From Sphingopyxis panaciterrae (GTDB taxonomy: Bacteria; Pseudomonadota; Alphaproteobacteria; Sphingomonadales; Sphingomonadaceae), in contig NZ_JAASQN010000001.1 in assembly GCF_011762125.1 (NCBI RefSeq), positions 1,597,147 to 1,661,146 of the forward strand: a stretch of DNA of 64,000 bases. Direction: 5' to 3'. How positions within the stretch are numbered: the stretch's first letter is position 1; each line of letters begins with the position of its first letter. Under the pieces are notes generated by a model. It did no database searches. It worked only from the letters and a program-made list of their open reading frames with translations, and was not told where the DNA came from. The position numbers and the translations under genes were made by a program. Shown in pieces: positions 44,731-53,494 of this stretch.

Positions 44731-45022
44731 GATAGTCATCTCCGCCCCGTGTTTGAGAAGTAAAACATCGACTCTTTGGCGTTTCAACTAAAAAATAATC
44801 CATAGGAGAGGGGGGCGCTGTGATGCCCGAAGGTCTCGGCAATCAGTCGCAGCTGCGGACGATTGCGGAGCAGATTTTCACCATATGAAGAGGCGCCGGG
44901 GGAGAAACCGATCAGAGCGAGCCCCATCGCGCCGACTAAGAGTATATTTTTATACAATTTCTCCCAAAACGCGACCCATCGCGTGGGATGATATTCATGA
45001 TGAATAAGTAGACAATATGGAA
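44731..45022. other. Intergenic segment with a truncated membrane-protein-like frame
   Basis: A minus-strand frame ending at 44784 encodes about 47 residues from an ATG at 44925-44927 (MGLALIGFSPGASSYGENLL at its start). Upstream of that ATG it continues open without a good start. It looks like the tail of a lost gene at the border of the island. Nothing else is supported here, and no copy of the tRNA 3' end was found to mark the island boundary. Confidence 0.35.
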
Positions 45023-47335
45023 TCAGGCGAGGGTGATGAAGCTGTCGAGGACCCTTTTCGAGCCCGCCTGTTCGAACTCGACCTCGAGCTTGTTGCCGTC
45101 GATGTCGATGATTTCGCCGTAGCCGAACTTTTCGTGGAACACGCGCATCCCGATCGCGAGGTCGGATCGCGCCTTGGCGCCAACCGACGCGGCTGGTCCT
45201 TTCTCGCTGGGCGCGGGCGCGCGGGTGATCGTCGACGACTGCGCAACGGCACGCTGCCACGCCGGGCCACGTGTCATCGTATGCGCCGGCTGACGCTTCG
45301 CGACATGCGCAAAGGGATCGCCCTGCGCCGACCAGTTCGCGCGCCACAGACTGGCTCCGCCGCCGAAACTATTCTCGCTGTCGACATGTTCGGGCGGAAT
45401 CTCGCCGATGAAGCGGCTGGGAATGCTGCTCATCCACTGGCCGTAGATCCGCCGGTTCGCGGCGTGATAGATGCTGGCGCGCTGCCGTGCGCGCGTGATC
45501 GCGACATAGGCGAGGCGGCGCTCTTCTTCGAGGCTCGCGGTGCCGCCTTCGTCCATCGAACGCTGCGATGGAAAGACCCCATCCTCCCACCCGGCAAGGA
45601 AGACATGGTCGAACTCGAGCCCCTTGGCGGCGTGGATCGTCATGATCGTGACGGTTTCGGTGTCGTCGTTCTGGTCGCGGTCCATCACCAGGCTGACATG
45701 TTCGAGGAACGCCTCGAGCGACTCATATTCCTCCATCGCGCGGACGAGTTCGGAGAGGTTTTCGAGCCGCCCGGCGGCCTCGACGCTGCGGTCTGCCTGC
45801 AACATCGCGGTATAGCCCGATTCGTCGAGGATCAGCTGGGTCAGTTCGGGGTGCGACAGTTCGTTCGCTTTCGCCTGCCAGCCGCGCATCTGCGCGACGA
45901 AATGGGCGAGCTGGCGACGGGCCTGCGGGGTCAGCTCGTCCGTCTCGGTGATGCGGGCCGCGGCGTGGAGGAGCGGCGCCTGTTCGTGACGTGCGAACTG
46001 GTGGATGCGCGCGAGCGCCTTGTCGCCAAGCCCGCGTTTCGGGACGTTGACGATGCGTTCGAAGGCGAGGTCGTCGGCGGCGGACTGGACAAGGCGGAGA
46101 TAGGCAAGCGCATCGCGGATTTCGGCGCGTTCGTAGAAACGGAAACCGCCGACAATGCGGTACGGCATGCCGATCGCGATAAAGCGGTCTTCGAACTCGC
46201 GCGTCTGGAACTGCGCGCGGACGAGGATCGCGGCGCGGTCGAGCGACACGCGCTGGCGCTGGAGGCTTTCGAGTTCCTCGCCGATCCGCCGCGCTTCCTC
46301 GGGCCCGTCCCACACCCCGACGACGCGCAGCTTGTCGCCGGGATCGAGTTCGGTCCACAGCGTCTTGCCGAGGCGGCCCGAATTCTGCGCGATCAGTGCC
46401 GACGCTGCGGCCAGGATCTGCGGCGTCGACCGGTAATTCTGCTCAAGCCGGATCACCGTCGCGCCCGGAAAATCCTTGTCGAAGCGCAGGATATTCGCGA
46501 CTTCGGCGCCGCGCCAGCTGTACACCGACTGGTCGTCGTCGCCGACCACGCAGATATTCTTGCGCGCCTGCGCGAGCAGCCGCAGCCACAGATACTGGCT
46601 GGCGTTGGTGTCCTGATATTCGTCGACGAGAATATATTTGAAGCGGTCCTGATATTGTTCGAGCACGTCGCGGTGGTTTTTCAGGATCACCAGCATGTGG
46701 AGCAACAGGTCACCGAAATCGCAGGCGTTGAGCGTTTTCAGCCGCGCTTGGTAGAGCGCATAGAAATGCTGCCCCTTGCCGTCGGCATAGGCCTCCTTAT
46801 CCGCGGCATCGAGATCGCCGGGGACGAGACCGCGGTTCTTCCATTTGTCGATCAGCCCGGCGAGCTGACGCGCGGGCCAGCGCTTCTCGTCGAGCCCCTC
46901 GGCCTGGATCAGTTGTTTGAGCACGCGCAGCTGGTCGTCGGTGTCGAGGATGGTGAAATTGCTCTGCAATCCGACCAGTTCGGCGTGGCGGCGCAGCATC
47001 TTGGCGGCGATGCTGTGAAAGGTGCCGAGCCACGGCATTCCCTCGACCGCATCACCGATCATCCGCCCGATGCGTTCGCGCATCTCGCGCGCCGCCTTGT
47101 TGGTGAAGGTGACCGCGAGGATTTCGGACGGCCAGGCGCGGCGGGTCGCGATGATATGCGCCAGCCGCGCGGTGAGCGCGGCGGTTTTGCCCGTGCCTGC
47201 GCCTGCGAGCATCAGCACCGGGCCTTCGGTGGTCAGCACTGCCTGCCGCTGCGGGCCGTTCAATCCGCGCAGATAGGGCGGATCCGACGGGTCGGGGGGC
47301 GGGAAGTCGGGCAGGGTGGCTGGGGTATCGTTCAC
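45023..47335 (-). CDS. UvrD/PcrA-type ATP-dependent DNA helicase (superfamily 1)
   Basis: The protein of about 770 residues unwinds DNA in repair and replication restart. It has Walker A AGAGTGKTAALTARL, motif Ia TFTNKAAREM, motif II VDEYQDTNASQ, GDDDQSVYSWRGAE, LEQNYRST, TIHAAKGLEFDHVFLAG and VAITRARQRA. A C-terminal Tudor-like element (GMRVFHEKFGYGEIIDI) binds RNA polymerase in PcrA/UvrD. I select the GTG at 47333-47335 by length. An ATG at 47425 would overlap the ribosome binding region of its own mRNA and leave a poor spacing. The DUF2520 gene lies upstream on the same strand. Confidence 0.92.
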   Translation of the reverse strand: MNDTPATLPDFPPPDPSDPPYLRGLNGPQRQAVLTTEGPVLMLAGAGTGKTAALTARLAHIIATRRAWPSEILAVTFTNKAAREMRERIGRMIGDAVEGMPWLGTFHSIAAKMLRRHAELVGLQSNFTILDTDDQLRVLKQLIQAEGLDEKRWPARQLAGLIDKWKNRGLVPGDLDAADKEAYADGKGQHFYALYQARLKTLNACDFGDLLLHMLVILKNHRDVLEQYQDRFKYILVDEYQDTNASQYLWLRLLAQARKNICVVGDDDQSVYSWRGAEVANILRFDKDFPGATVIRLEQNYRSTPQILAAASALIAQNSGRLGKTLWTELDPGDKLRVVGVWDGPEEARRIGEELESLQRQRVSLDRAAILVRAQFQTREFEDRFIAIGMPYRIVGGFRFYERAEIRDALAYLRLVQSAADDLAFERIVNVPKRGLGDKALARIHQFARHEQAPLLHAAARITETDELTPQARRQLAHFVAQMRGWQAKANELSHPELTQLILDESGYTAMLQADRSVEAAGRLENLSELVRAMEEYESLEAFLEHVSLVMDRDQNDDTETVTIMTIHAAKGLEFDHVFLAGWEDGVFPSQRSMDEGGTASLEEERRLAYVAITRARQRASIYHAANRRIYGQWMSSIPSRFIGEIPPEHVDSENSFGGGASLWRANWSAQGDPFAHVAKRQPAHTMTRGPAWQRAVAQSSTITRAPAPSEKGPAASVGAKARSDLAIGMRVFHEKFGYGEIIDIDGNKLEVEFEQAGSKRVLDSFITLA

Positions 47336-47430
47336 GCGCGAACGATTAGGGAACAGCGCAAGGACTGTCCAGTGCAGTGAGGCAGGGCGAGAAGGAGGCG
47401 GCGCGTTCGCCTGTTTCTCCCGCATTCCCC

Positions 47431-48300
47431 CTAACGCAGCCGGCTGTAAAGCGCCGAAGCAACCGGCGAACCGCTGCGTTCCAGTTCGTCCAGCGTGGCC
47501 AGTGCCATGGCGCGATAGGCAGGCAGCAGGTCGGGATACCATGTGTCGAGCGCATCCAGATGGCTGCCGATCGTTCGGTCGTCGCCGCGGAGCAGCGGAC
47601 CCGACAGCCCCGAAAAACCCTGCTTCAGGCTGTTTTCAAGCGCGGCGCGAACGAGCGGCGCGAGCAGCCCGGCGGGGTCGTGGACGCCTGCTTTTTCCAG
47701 CGCATGCGACGCGCCGGTCATCAGCGTCACCAGATGATTGGACGCGTGGCAGAGCGCGGCGTGATAAAGCGGGCGCCGATCCTCGGCGATTTCGACCGCG
47801 ATACCTTCTAGCAGGGCGACGATGTGCCGCGCGCGCTGGATCGCCGCGGGCGTCGAACCGGTGATCGCGAACCGCGCCTCCGCCATGCGCCCGGCTTCTT
47901 GCTGCGGATCGCCGGTGAAAGTCATCGCGGGATGGATCGCGGCGGTCAACGCACCCGCCGCACATAATGGTTCAAGGATCGCCGCACCGCTCCGTCCACT
48001 GACATGAAAGACGAAGGGCGCGCGATCCGCCGGCAGCGCCGCCGCGAGATCGGCAGTGACGGCTCCGATGGCATCGTCGGAAACCGCGATGGCGATGACG
48101 TCGCATGCGCTGGCCAGCTGATGGATGCTGGACGACGCAGCGGCGCGGTCGACCCGGGCCACGGCCGCCTGCAGCTTTTCGGGCGAGCGTCCCCAGAGCA
48201 CCGGCGGCGCGACGGAATGCGGCGCGAGCGCCTGTGCCAACGCCTGCGCGACACGGCCTGATCCGACGATGCCGAACTGATGCAATGAAGGATTTGTCAT
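47431..48300 (-). CDS. Rossmann-like / DUF2520 domain oxidoreductase-like protein
   Basis: The 289-residue protein has an N-terminal NAD(P)-binding Rossmann fold (FGIVGSGRVAQALAQAL) and a C-terminal helical DUF2520 domain (AAIHPAMTFTGDP, YHAALCHASNHLVTLM). It resembles ketopantoate or pyrroline-5-carboxylate reductases in layout. Its substrate is unknown; in many bacteria the gene neighbours pantothenate synthesis genes, which are not seen here. The ATG at 48298-48300 starts the fold. A longer frame runs into the palindromic repeat upstream and is rejected. Confidence 0.85.
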   Translation of the reverse strand: MTNPSLHQFGIVGSGRVAQALAQALAPHSVAPPVLWGRSPEKLQAAVARVDRAAASSSIHQLASACDVIAIAVSDDAIGAVTADLAAALPADRAPFVFHVSGRSGAAILEPLCAAGALTAAIHPAMTFTGDPQQEAGRMAEARFAITGSTPAAIQRARHIVALLEGIAVEIAEDRRPLYHAALCHASNHLVTLMTGASHALEKAGVHDPAGLLAPLVRAALENSLKQGFSGLSGPLLRGDDRTIGSHLDALDTWYPDLLPAYRAMALATLDELERSGSPVASALYSRLR

Positions 48301-48414
48301 GACTGGTGCGTGTAGCGCGACGGGTCCGGTTTCACCAAATGCTTGTCGGATTTCATTCGGCGCCAGGAATGGGGAGAATGTCCGCTTCCGGCTGGGAGTG
48401 GACGTAGCCTTCCT

Positions 48415-48505
48415 CGTCACCCCGGACTTGATCCGGGGTCCCGCTTGATGCCGAAAGCTGCTGGTGCCTCAAAAAGCGGGATCCCGGGTCAAGCCCGGGA
48501 TGACG
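48415..48505. repeat. Palindromic repeat, CCCCGGACTTGATCCGGGG family, copy 2
   Basis: Imperfect 32-bp arms (48415-48446 and 48474-48505) flank 27 bases. The sequence is nearly that of the copy at 23859-23953. It lies between the divergent DUF2520 and MFS genes. Confidence 0.82.
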
Positions 48506-48547
48506 AAGAAAGGGTAGGAAGCGGCCGTTAGTCGGCACTGTGAATAT

Positions 48548-48575
48548 CGTCATCCCGGCCTCCGCCGGGATGACG
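48548..48575. repeat. Short palindrome, GTCATCCCGGC family
   Basis: CGTCATCCCGGC and GCCGGGATGACG are perfectly complementary around a 4-base loop. It is a collapsed version of the repeats at 7545-7620 and 59703-59782. It ends 9 bases before the MFS start and could fold over its ribosome binding region. Confidence 0.7.
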
Positions 48576-48584
48576 GTTATCGGA

Positions 48585-49976
48585 ATGTCCGCTCCCCAAC
48601 CCAAACCTGCGCCCTTACGCATTCCGCTTGAAGCAACGCCCCAACCCGTTCAAAGCGCCCGGACCAAGCGGGGAGAGGTTTTGGCTGTGGATCTGGCACC
48701 CTATCGTGCGCATCGGCGCATATTGACCGCCAGCCTTGTCGGCACCGCGGTCGAATTTTATGATTTCTATATTTACGGCACCGCCGCGGCGCTCGTTTTC
48801 GGGCCGCTGTTCTTTCCGTCGGAATCGCCGTCGGCACAATTGATGCTGAGCTTCATGAGCTTCGGCCTCGCTTTCTTCGCGCGGCCCGTCGGGGCGATCG
48901 TCTTCGGTCACTATGGCGACCGGATCGGGCGCAAGTCGACGCTGGTCGCCTCGCTGATGCTGATGGGGGCCTCGACGCTGCTGATCGCGTTCCTGCCGAC
49001 CTATGCGATGGTCGGGTGGGTCGCGCCGCTGCTGCTCTGTGTCCTGCGTTTCGGGCAAGGTTTCGGGCTTGGCGGCGAGTGGGGCGGGGCGGCGCTGCTC
49101 GCGGTCGAAAATGCCCCGCCGGGCTGGCGTGCGCGCTTCGGTATGGCGCCGCAGCTCGGCGCGCCGGTCGGGTTCATCGCAGCGAACGGCCTGTTCCTGT
49201 TGCTCGGCCTGTGGCTCAGCGATGCCGATTTCGCGGCATGGGGATGGCGCATCCCCTTCCTCGTTTCGGCGCTGCTCGTCGGGCTGGGGCTATGGGTGCG
49301 CCTGAGGATCGGCGAGACACCGGCCTTTGCCCAGGCGCTGGAGAAGGAGGCACCGGTCGGGGTGCCGATCGGCGAGTTGCTGCGACATCATCTGGTCGCG
49401 ACCGTCGCGGGGACCTTCGCGGTGGTTGCCTGCTTCGCCATCTTCTATCTCGCCACCAGCTTCGCCTTGGCACATGGGACGACGGTGCTCGGCTATCCGA
49501 AGGAGCAGTTTCTGCTGATTCAGCTCGGCGCGATCCTGTTCATGGCCTTCGGGATCATCTTCGCCGGCTATGTCAGCGACGCCACGAGCACGCAGAAGGT
49601 GCTGACCTGGGGCTGCGGCGCGACGGTGCTGGTCGGCTTCCTGTTCGGACCGGCGCTCGCGTCGGGTTCATGGTTCATTGTCGGGCTGGGACTCGCGACC
49701 TCATTGTTCGTAATGGGGCTTGTCTATGGCCCGCTCGGCGCATGGCTGACCGGGCTGTTTCCGGTGCACGTGCGTTATACTGGCGCGTCGGTGGCGTTCA
49801 ACGTCGGCGGCATATTGGGCGGCGCGATGGCGCCGGTCGTCGCGCAGGCGCTCAGCGATCGCGGTGGCACGGCCATGGTCGGGCTGTACCTCGCGATCGC
49901 CGGGGTGGTGAGTTGGGGCGGATTGCTGATGGTGCGCCGGACCGCGACTCAGCCAGCCGCGACTAAGCCAGTCTGA
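48585..49976 (+). CDS. MFS transporter of the metabolite:H+ symporter family
   Basis: The 463-residue protein has about twelve transmembrane helices and the family signatures GTAVEFYDFYIYGTAAAL in helix 1, HYGDRIGRKSTLVASLMLMG in loop 2-3 and FGQGFGLGGEWGGAALL. Relatives import shikimate, citrate, alpha-ketoglutarate or osmolytes with protons. The substrate is unknown. The ATG at 48585 is chosen because earlier in-frame codons lie in a palindromic repeat. Its last 14 bases overlap the convergent rsmD gene. Confidence 0.88.
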   Translation: MSAPQPKPAPLRIPLEATPQPVQSARTKRGEVLAVDLAPYRAHRRILTASLVGTAVEFYDFYIYGTAAALVFGPLFFPSESPSAQLMLSFMSFGLAFFARPVGAIVFGHYGDRIGRKSTLVASLMLMGASTLLIAFLPTYAMVGWVAPLLLCVLRFGQGFGLGGEWGGAALLAVENAPPGWRARFGMAPQLGAPVGFIAANGLFLLLGLWLSDADFAAWGWRIPFLVSALLVGLGLWVRLRIGETPAFAQALEKEAPVGVPIGELLRHHLVATVAGTFAVVACFAIFYLATSFALAHGTTVLGYPKEQFLLIQLGAILFMAFGIIFAGYVSDATSTQKVLTWGCGATVLVGFLFGPALASGSWFIVGLGLATSLFVMGLVYGPLGAWLTGLFPVHVRYTGASVAFNVGGILGGAMAPVVAQALSDRGGTAMVGLYLAIAGVVSWGGLLMVRRTATQPAATKPV

Positions 49977-50505
49977 GTAGCGTCAGCTTCGCCTTGCCGA
50001 CCTTGCGTTCGGTATCGATCTCGAACCCCGCAACCTCAACAGCCTCGCCATGCGCGGTTTCGACCGATACCCAGCTGTCGGGGGCGACCCAGCCCAGCCG
50101 GTTCAATTTGTCGAGCGCGACGCTGCCGGCGCCGGTCCCATAAGGCGCGTCGAAGAGCAGCACATCGCAGGTGCGCCGGGCGGGGCCGAGGCCCAGCACC
50201 GATCCGGCGCGGATGTCGGCGCGCGGCGTGCCGCCCAGCGCCGACAAATTGCCGCGCAGTGCATCGAGCGCATCGCGGTCCTGCTCGCCGAACAGGCATT
50301 GTTCCGCACCGCGCGACAGCGCCTCGATGCCAAGCGCGCCCGATCCCGCGAACAGGTCGGCGACATGCAATCCCTCGAAGCTGCCCAGCCGGCTCGCGAG
50401 CATCGAGAACAGTGTCTCGCGCGTGCGGTCGGCGGTCGGACGGGTGGCGTCGTTTTTGGGCGCGATCAGCTTGCGGCCGCGCCATTCGCCGGCGATGACA
50501 CGCAT
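49963..50505 (-). CDS. rsmD: 16S rRNA (guanine(966)-N2)-methyltransferase
   Basis: RsmD methylates G966 of 16S rRNA during 30S assembly. The 180-residue protein has the family start MRVIAGEWRGRKL, the segment RPTADRTRETLFSML, the SAM motif VADLFAGSGALGIEALSRGA and the catalytic DAPYGTG (a DPPY variant). It begins with a TGATG overlap at the stop of the upstream pseudouridine synthase gene, an arrangement that couples two rRNA-modifying enzymes. Confidence 0.93.
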   Translation of the reverse strand: MRVIAGEWRGRKLIAPKNDATRPTADRTRETLFSMLASRLGSFEGLHVADLFAGSGALGIEALSRGAEQCLFGEQDRDALDALRGNLSALGGTPRADIRAGSVLGLGPARRTCDVLLFDAPYGTGAGSVALDKLNRLGWVAPDSWVSVETAHGEAVEVAGFEIDTERKVGKAKLTLLRLA

Positions 50506-51377
50506 CAGCGCAGGTGCCGCCGGAACTTGAACAGATCGTCGCGCGCCACGACGTCGACGTCGCCCATGCCCAGATCTTCGAGCGTGAACTCGCCATAGCG
50601 GGTGCGGATCAGGCGGCTGACCTGCAACCCGAAATGTTCGAGCACCTTGCGCACTTCGCGGTTCTTGCCCTCGGTCAGCGTCAGTTCAATCCATTGGTTG
50701 CGCCCCGTGCGGCGTTCGAGGTTGGCGTCGATCTTGCCGTACCGCACACCGTCGATCTCGATCCCCATGACGAGTTCCTCGAGCTGTTCCTGGCTGATGT
50801 CGCCAAAGGCGCGCGCGCGGTAGGTGCGCTCGACGCCGCTGGCGGGAAGTTCGAGCTGGCGCTTGAATTCGCCGTCGTTGGTAAGCAGCAGCAGCCCTTC
50901 GGTATTATAATCGAGGCGGCCGACGGGCATCAGCCGCGGCAGGCCCTTGGGCAGCAGGTCGTAAATCGTCTTGCGCCCCTTGGGGTCGCGCGTCGCGGTC
51001 AGGCAGCCGGCGGGCTTGTGAAAGCGATAGAGGCGCGTCGACACGGGCTTGGCGACGGGATTGCCGTCGACAGTCAAACCTTCCAGCGAGGTGAGCAGCG
51101 GCGCGGGCTGGACGATGACTTGGCCGTTGAGCGCGATCCGGCCTTCCTCGATCATCCGCTCGACATCGCGGCGCGATCCGACCCCGGCGCGTGCGAGCAG
51201 TTTGGCGATACGCTGCGGGCCGTCTTCGCGATCCGCTTCTTCGAGCTTCGGTTTGCGCGGTGGCGCGGCGCCGCGTGCAGCGCGGCGGCCCTTGGGCGCA
51301 TCACGAGCGGCATCGCGCTCGCCGGGAGCTTTGGGCGCCGGTCGGGTCGGATTTCGGGGTGGGCGGCGGGTCGTCAT
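50505..51377 (-). CDS. RsuA/RluB-family rRNA pseudouridine synthase
   Basis: The protein of about 290 residues has a basic Pro/Arg/Lys-rich N-terminal extension, an S4 RNA-binding domain (RIAKLLARAGVGSRRDVERM) and a pseudouridine synthase domain whose catalytic Asp is in MPVGRLDYNTEGLLLL. The overall layout is that of RluB, which acts at U2605 of 23S rRNA. The ATG at 51375-51377 is used. An in-frame ATG at 51438-51440 would add 21 residues, and neither has a strong ribosome binding site. rsmD follows with a 1-base overlap. Confidence 0.88.
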   Translation of the reverse strand: MTTRRPPRNPTRPAPKAPGERDAARDAPKGRRAARGAAPPRKPKLEEADREDGPQRIAKLLARAGVGSRRDVERMIEEGRIALNGQVIVQPAPLLTSLEGLTVDGNPVAKPVSTRLYRFHKPAGCLTATRDPKGRKTIYDLLPKGLPRLMPVGRLDYNTEGLLLLTNDGEFKRQLELPASGVERTYRARAFGDISQEQLEELVMGIEIDGVRYGKIDANLERRTGRNQWIELTLTEGKNREVRKVLEHFGLQVSRLIRTRYGEFTLEDLGMGDVDVVARDDLFKFRRHLR

Positions 51378-51534
51378 CGGAACGGATGCGTCTTTCTTGT
51401 CGTTTTTCGGGATAAACTGTTGCGTTGTGATCACGCTCATAGCCGGAAAAGTGTCGCTTCGTCGATGGCAAGCAGAAGCGATCTTGCGGGAAAGGCCGGA
51501 GCGAGTCATGGCGACGATGTCAAAGGGAGTGTTT

Positions 51535-51972
51535 ATGCTCTTCGTCCACCGCCCGTCGTGCATCAAGCGGCTGCTGATCATCGAGGATGATCCGCTGGTC
51601 GCGTTCGATAATGAGCGGACGTTGCAGCACAGCGGTTATGACGTCGTCGCAACGGTCGATTCGGGCGAGGCGGCGATCGAGCTCATCGCTTCCGAACAGA
51701 TTGATGCGCTGGTCCTCGACCTGGGGCTCGCCGGGCATATGAGCGGGCGCGAAGTCGCCAGGATCGCACATGACCGCGGCATCGCGGTGCTGCTGGTGAC
51801 CGGGGCGCCGCCTGAAGATGCCGGCGACATCGCGCTCGCCTGCCTCAGCAAGCCGCACAGCGCTTCGGCTTTGATCGGCGCCCTTCGCGCGGTCGAAGGA
51901 ATGATCTGCAAGAATAAGGCGCCGCGCAAGGTCGCCGGGTTGCAGACCTACTGGCGTCCCGAGGCCGCCTGA
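51535..51972 (+). CDS. Stand-alone response regulator receiver protein
   Basis: The 145-residue protein is a single CheY-like receiver domain with the acidic pocket LIIEDDPLV, a phospho-acceptor Asp in ALVLDLGLAGHMSG, Thr in LLVTGAPPE and Lys in CLSKPHSA. There is no DNA-binding output domain, so it probably acts by protein contact or as a phosphate sink. No histidine kinase is nearby. AAAGGGAG lies 5 bases before the ATG at 51535; an ATG at 51508 with GGAG upstream would add 9 residues. It is divergent from the pseudouridine synthase gene. Confidence 0.83.
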   Translation: MLFVHRPSCIKRLLIIEDDPLVAFDNERTLQHSGYDVVATVDSGEAAIELIASEQIDALVLDLGLAGHMSGREVARIAHDRGIAVLLVTGAPPEDAGDIALACLSKPHSASALIGALRAVEGMICKNKAPRKVAGLQTYWRPEAA

Positions 51973-52090
51973 CACGCACGTCCCGGCGCATGATCGCCAA
52001 TTAGCCGCTTCCAATTTGAGGGCGAGGCTTTAGGCCGGACTCCCATCGGGCAACGGTGCGGCGACAAGCGCACCCGGGAGGAAGTTCAGC

Positions 52091-53488
52091 ATGGCAACAG
52101 AAGCGGCTCTGCCGGCGGCGAAGGGGTGGAGCGAAAGCGTCCGCCCCTATCTCGAACGTGCACCGCTCGCGGCGTTGCTGCTGGGGATATCGTCGGGTTT
52201 CCCCTATGCGATGATCGGCGCGACACTGACGACGCGCCTGTCGCAGGATGGCTTCGAAAAATCCTCGATCACCGCCTTTTCGCTGGCGTTCCTGGTCTAT
52301 AATCTCAAGCCCCTATGGGCATGGGTGATCGATGCGGTGCGGCTGCCCGGCATCGGCCGCCTTGGCCAGCGCGTTTCGTGGATCGTGTTGACTGCGGCGC
52401 TGGTGATGCTGGCAGTCGGCAATCTCGCGCTCGTCGATCCGCAGCATGTCGGTCAATCGCCGGTCGGGCAGTTCATGATATGGTTCGGGCTGGGCCGTGA
52501 AGGCGAGTTCGCCGCGCTGTTCGAAATGGCAGTCGGCGCGGTGCTCGTCGGATTCGCGGGCGCGACCTTCGACGTCGTGATCGACGCCTATCGCATCGAG
52601 ATTTTGAAGCCTGAGCAATTGGGCGTCGGATCGGGCATGTCGCAATATGGCTGGCGTATCGGGTCGGCGGGTGCGGGCGCACTCGCGCTGTTCATGGCGG
52701 CCCGGCAAGGCTGGGAGGCCGGCTATCTGGCCTGCGCGCTGTTCGCGCTGCCCGCGGTCATCGCGGCCTTCTGGGTCGGCGAGCCCGAACGGCATCGCGA
52801 GGCGGTGAAGCGTGAGGGGCGGCCCGGGATCGTGGCCGGCATCGTCGGTCCGTTCACCGAGTTTTTCAGCCGCCATGGCGCATGGCTGGTGCTGCTGTTC
52901 ATCCTGCTCCACAAGATCGGCGACACGCTGGCGAACCTGACGCTGCGCCTGCTGCTCAATGATCTGGGTTTCAGCAACGACGAAATCGCCATCTATGACG
53001 TCGGCATCGGATTCTGGGCCTATCTGATCGGCATTTTTATCGGCGGCATCATCTACGCCCGGCTGGGGATGAAGCGATCGGTGCTGATCAGCCTGATTCT
53101 GATGGCGATCAGCAATTTCAGCTTCGCGCTGCTCGCGGCAGCGGGGCACAGCAATTGGGGTCTCGCCGGCGCGATCGGGTTCGAGAATATCGCAAGCGGC
53201 ATTGGCGGCGTTGTCGTCGTCGCCTATTTCTCGGCGCTGTGCGACTTGCGCTTCACCGCGGCGCATTATGCGCTGATCAGTTCGGCGGCGAGCATCGTCG
53301 GGCGCTTCCTGACCGGCACCACCGCGGGCGCGATGATGGAGCAGTTCGGCAATGTGAATTTCTATCTCTTCACCGTCGTTGCGGCGTTGCCGGGAATCAT
53401 CCTGTTCTGGCTGATGATGCGCAGCGGCCTCGTCGATTCCTCGGTGGGTACCGCAGGAACGGCGCGCGAAGGCGACGCGCAGGCATAG
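52091..53488 (+). CDS. ampG: AmpG-like muropeptide permease (MFS)
   Basis: The 465-residue membrane protein has at least twelve helices. The N-terminus (PLAALLLGISSGFPYAMIGA, TLTTRLSQDGFEKSSI) matches AmpG, which imports GlcNAc-anhydroMurNAc peptides from the periplasm for cell wall recycling. FVYNLKPLWAW-type loop sequence and FDVVIDAYRIEIL are also family features. It is close to the TPR membrane protein, starting it 6 bases after its own stop, so both are on one transcript. Confidence 0.88.
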   Translation: MATEAALPAAKGWSESVRPYLERAPLAALLLGISSGFPYAMIGATLTTRLSQDGFEKSSITAFSLAFLVYNLKPLWAWVIDAVRLPGIGRLGQRVSWIVLTAALVMLAVGNLALVDPQHVGQSPVGQFMIWFGLGREGEFAALFEMAVGAVLVGFAGATFDVVIDAYRIEILKPEQLGVGSGMSQYGWRIGSAGAGALALFMAARQGWEAGYLACALFALPAVIAAFWVGEPERHREAVKREGRPGIVAGIVGPFTEFFSRHGAWLVLLFILLHKIGDTLANLTLRLLLNDLGFSNDEIAIYDVGIGFWAYLIGIFIGGIIYARLGMKRSVLISLILMAISNFSFALLAAAGHSNWGLAGAIGFENIASGIGGVVVVAYFSALCDLRFTAAHYALISSAASIVGRFLTGTTAGAMMEQFGNVNFYLFTVVAALPGIILFWLMMRSGLVDSSVGTAGTAREGDAQA

Positions 53489-53494
53489 GTCATC

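Noticed and set aside
45017..47380. 787-codon plus-strand frame opposite the UvrD/PcrA helicase
   Set aside because: The helicase motifs on the minus strand are complete, and the antisense product has no recognisable domain.
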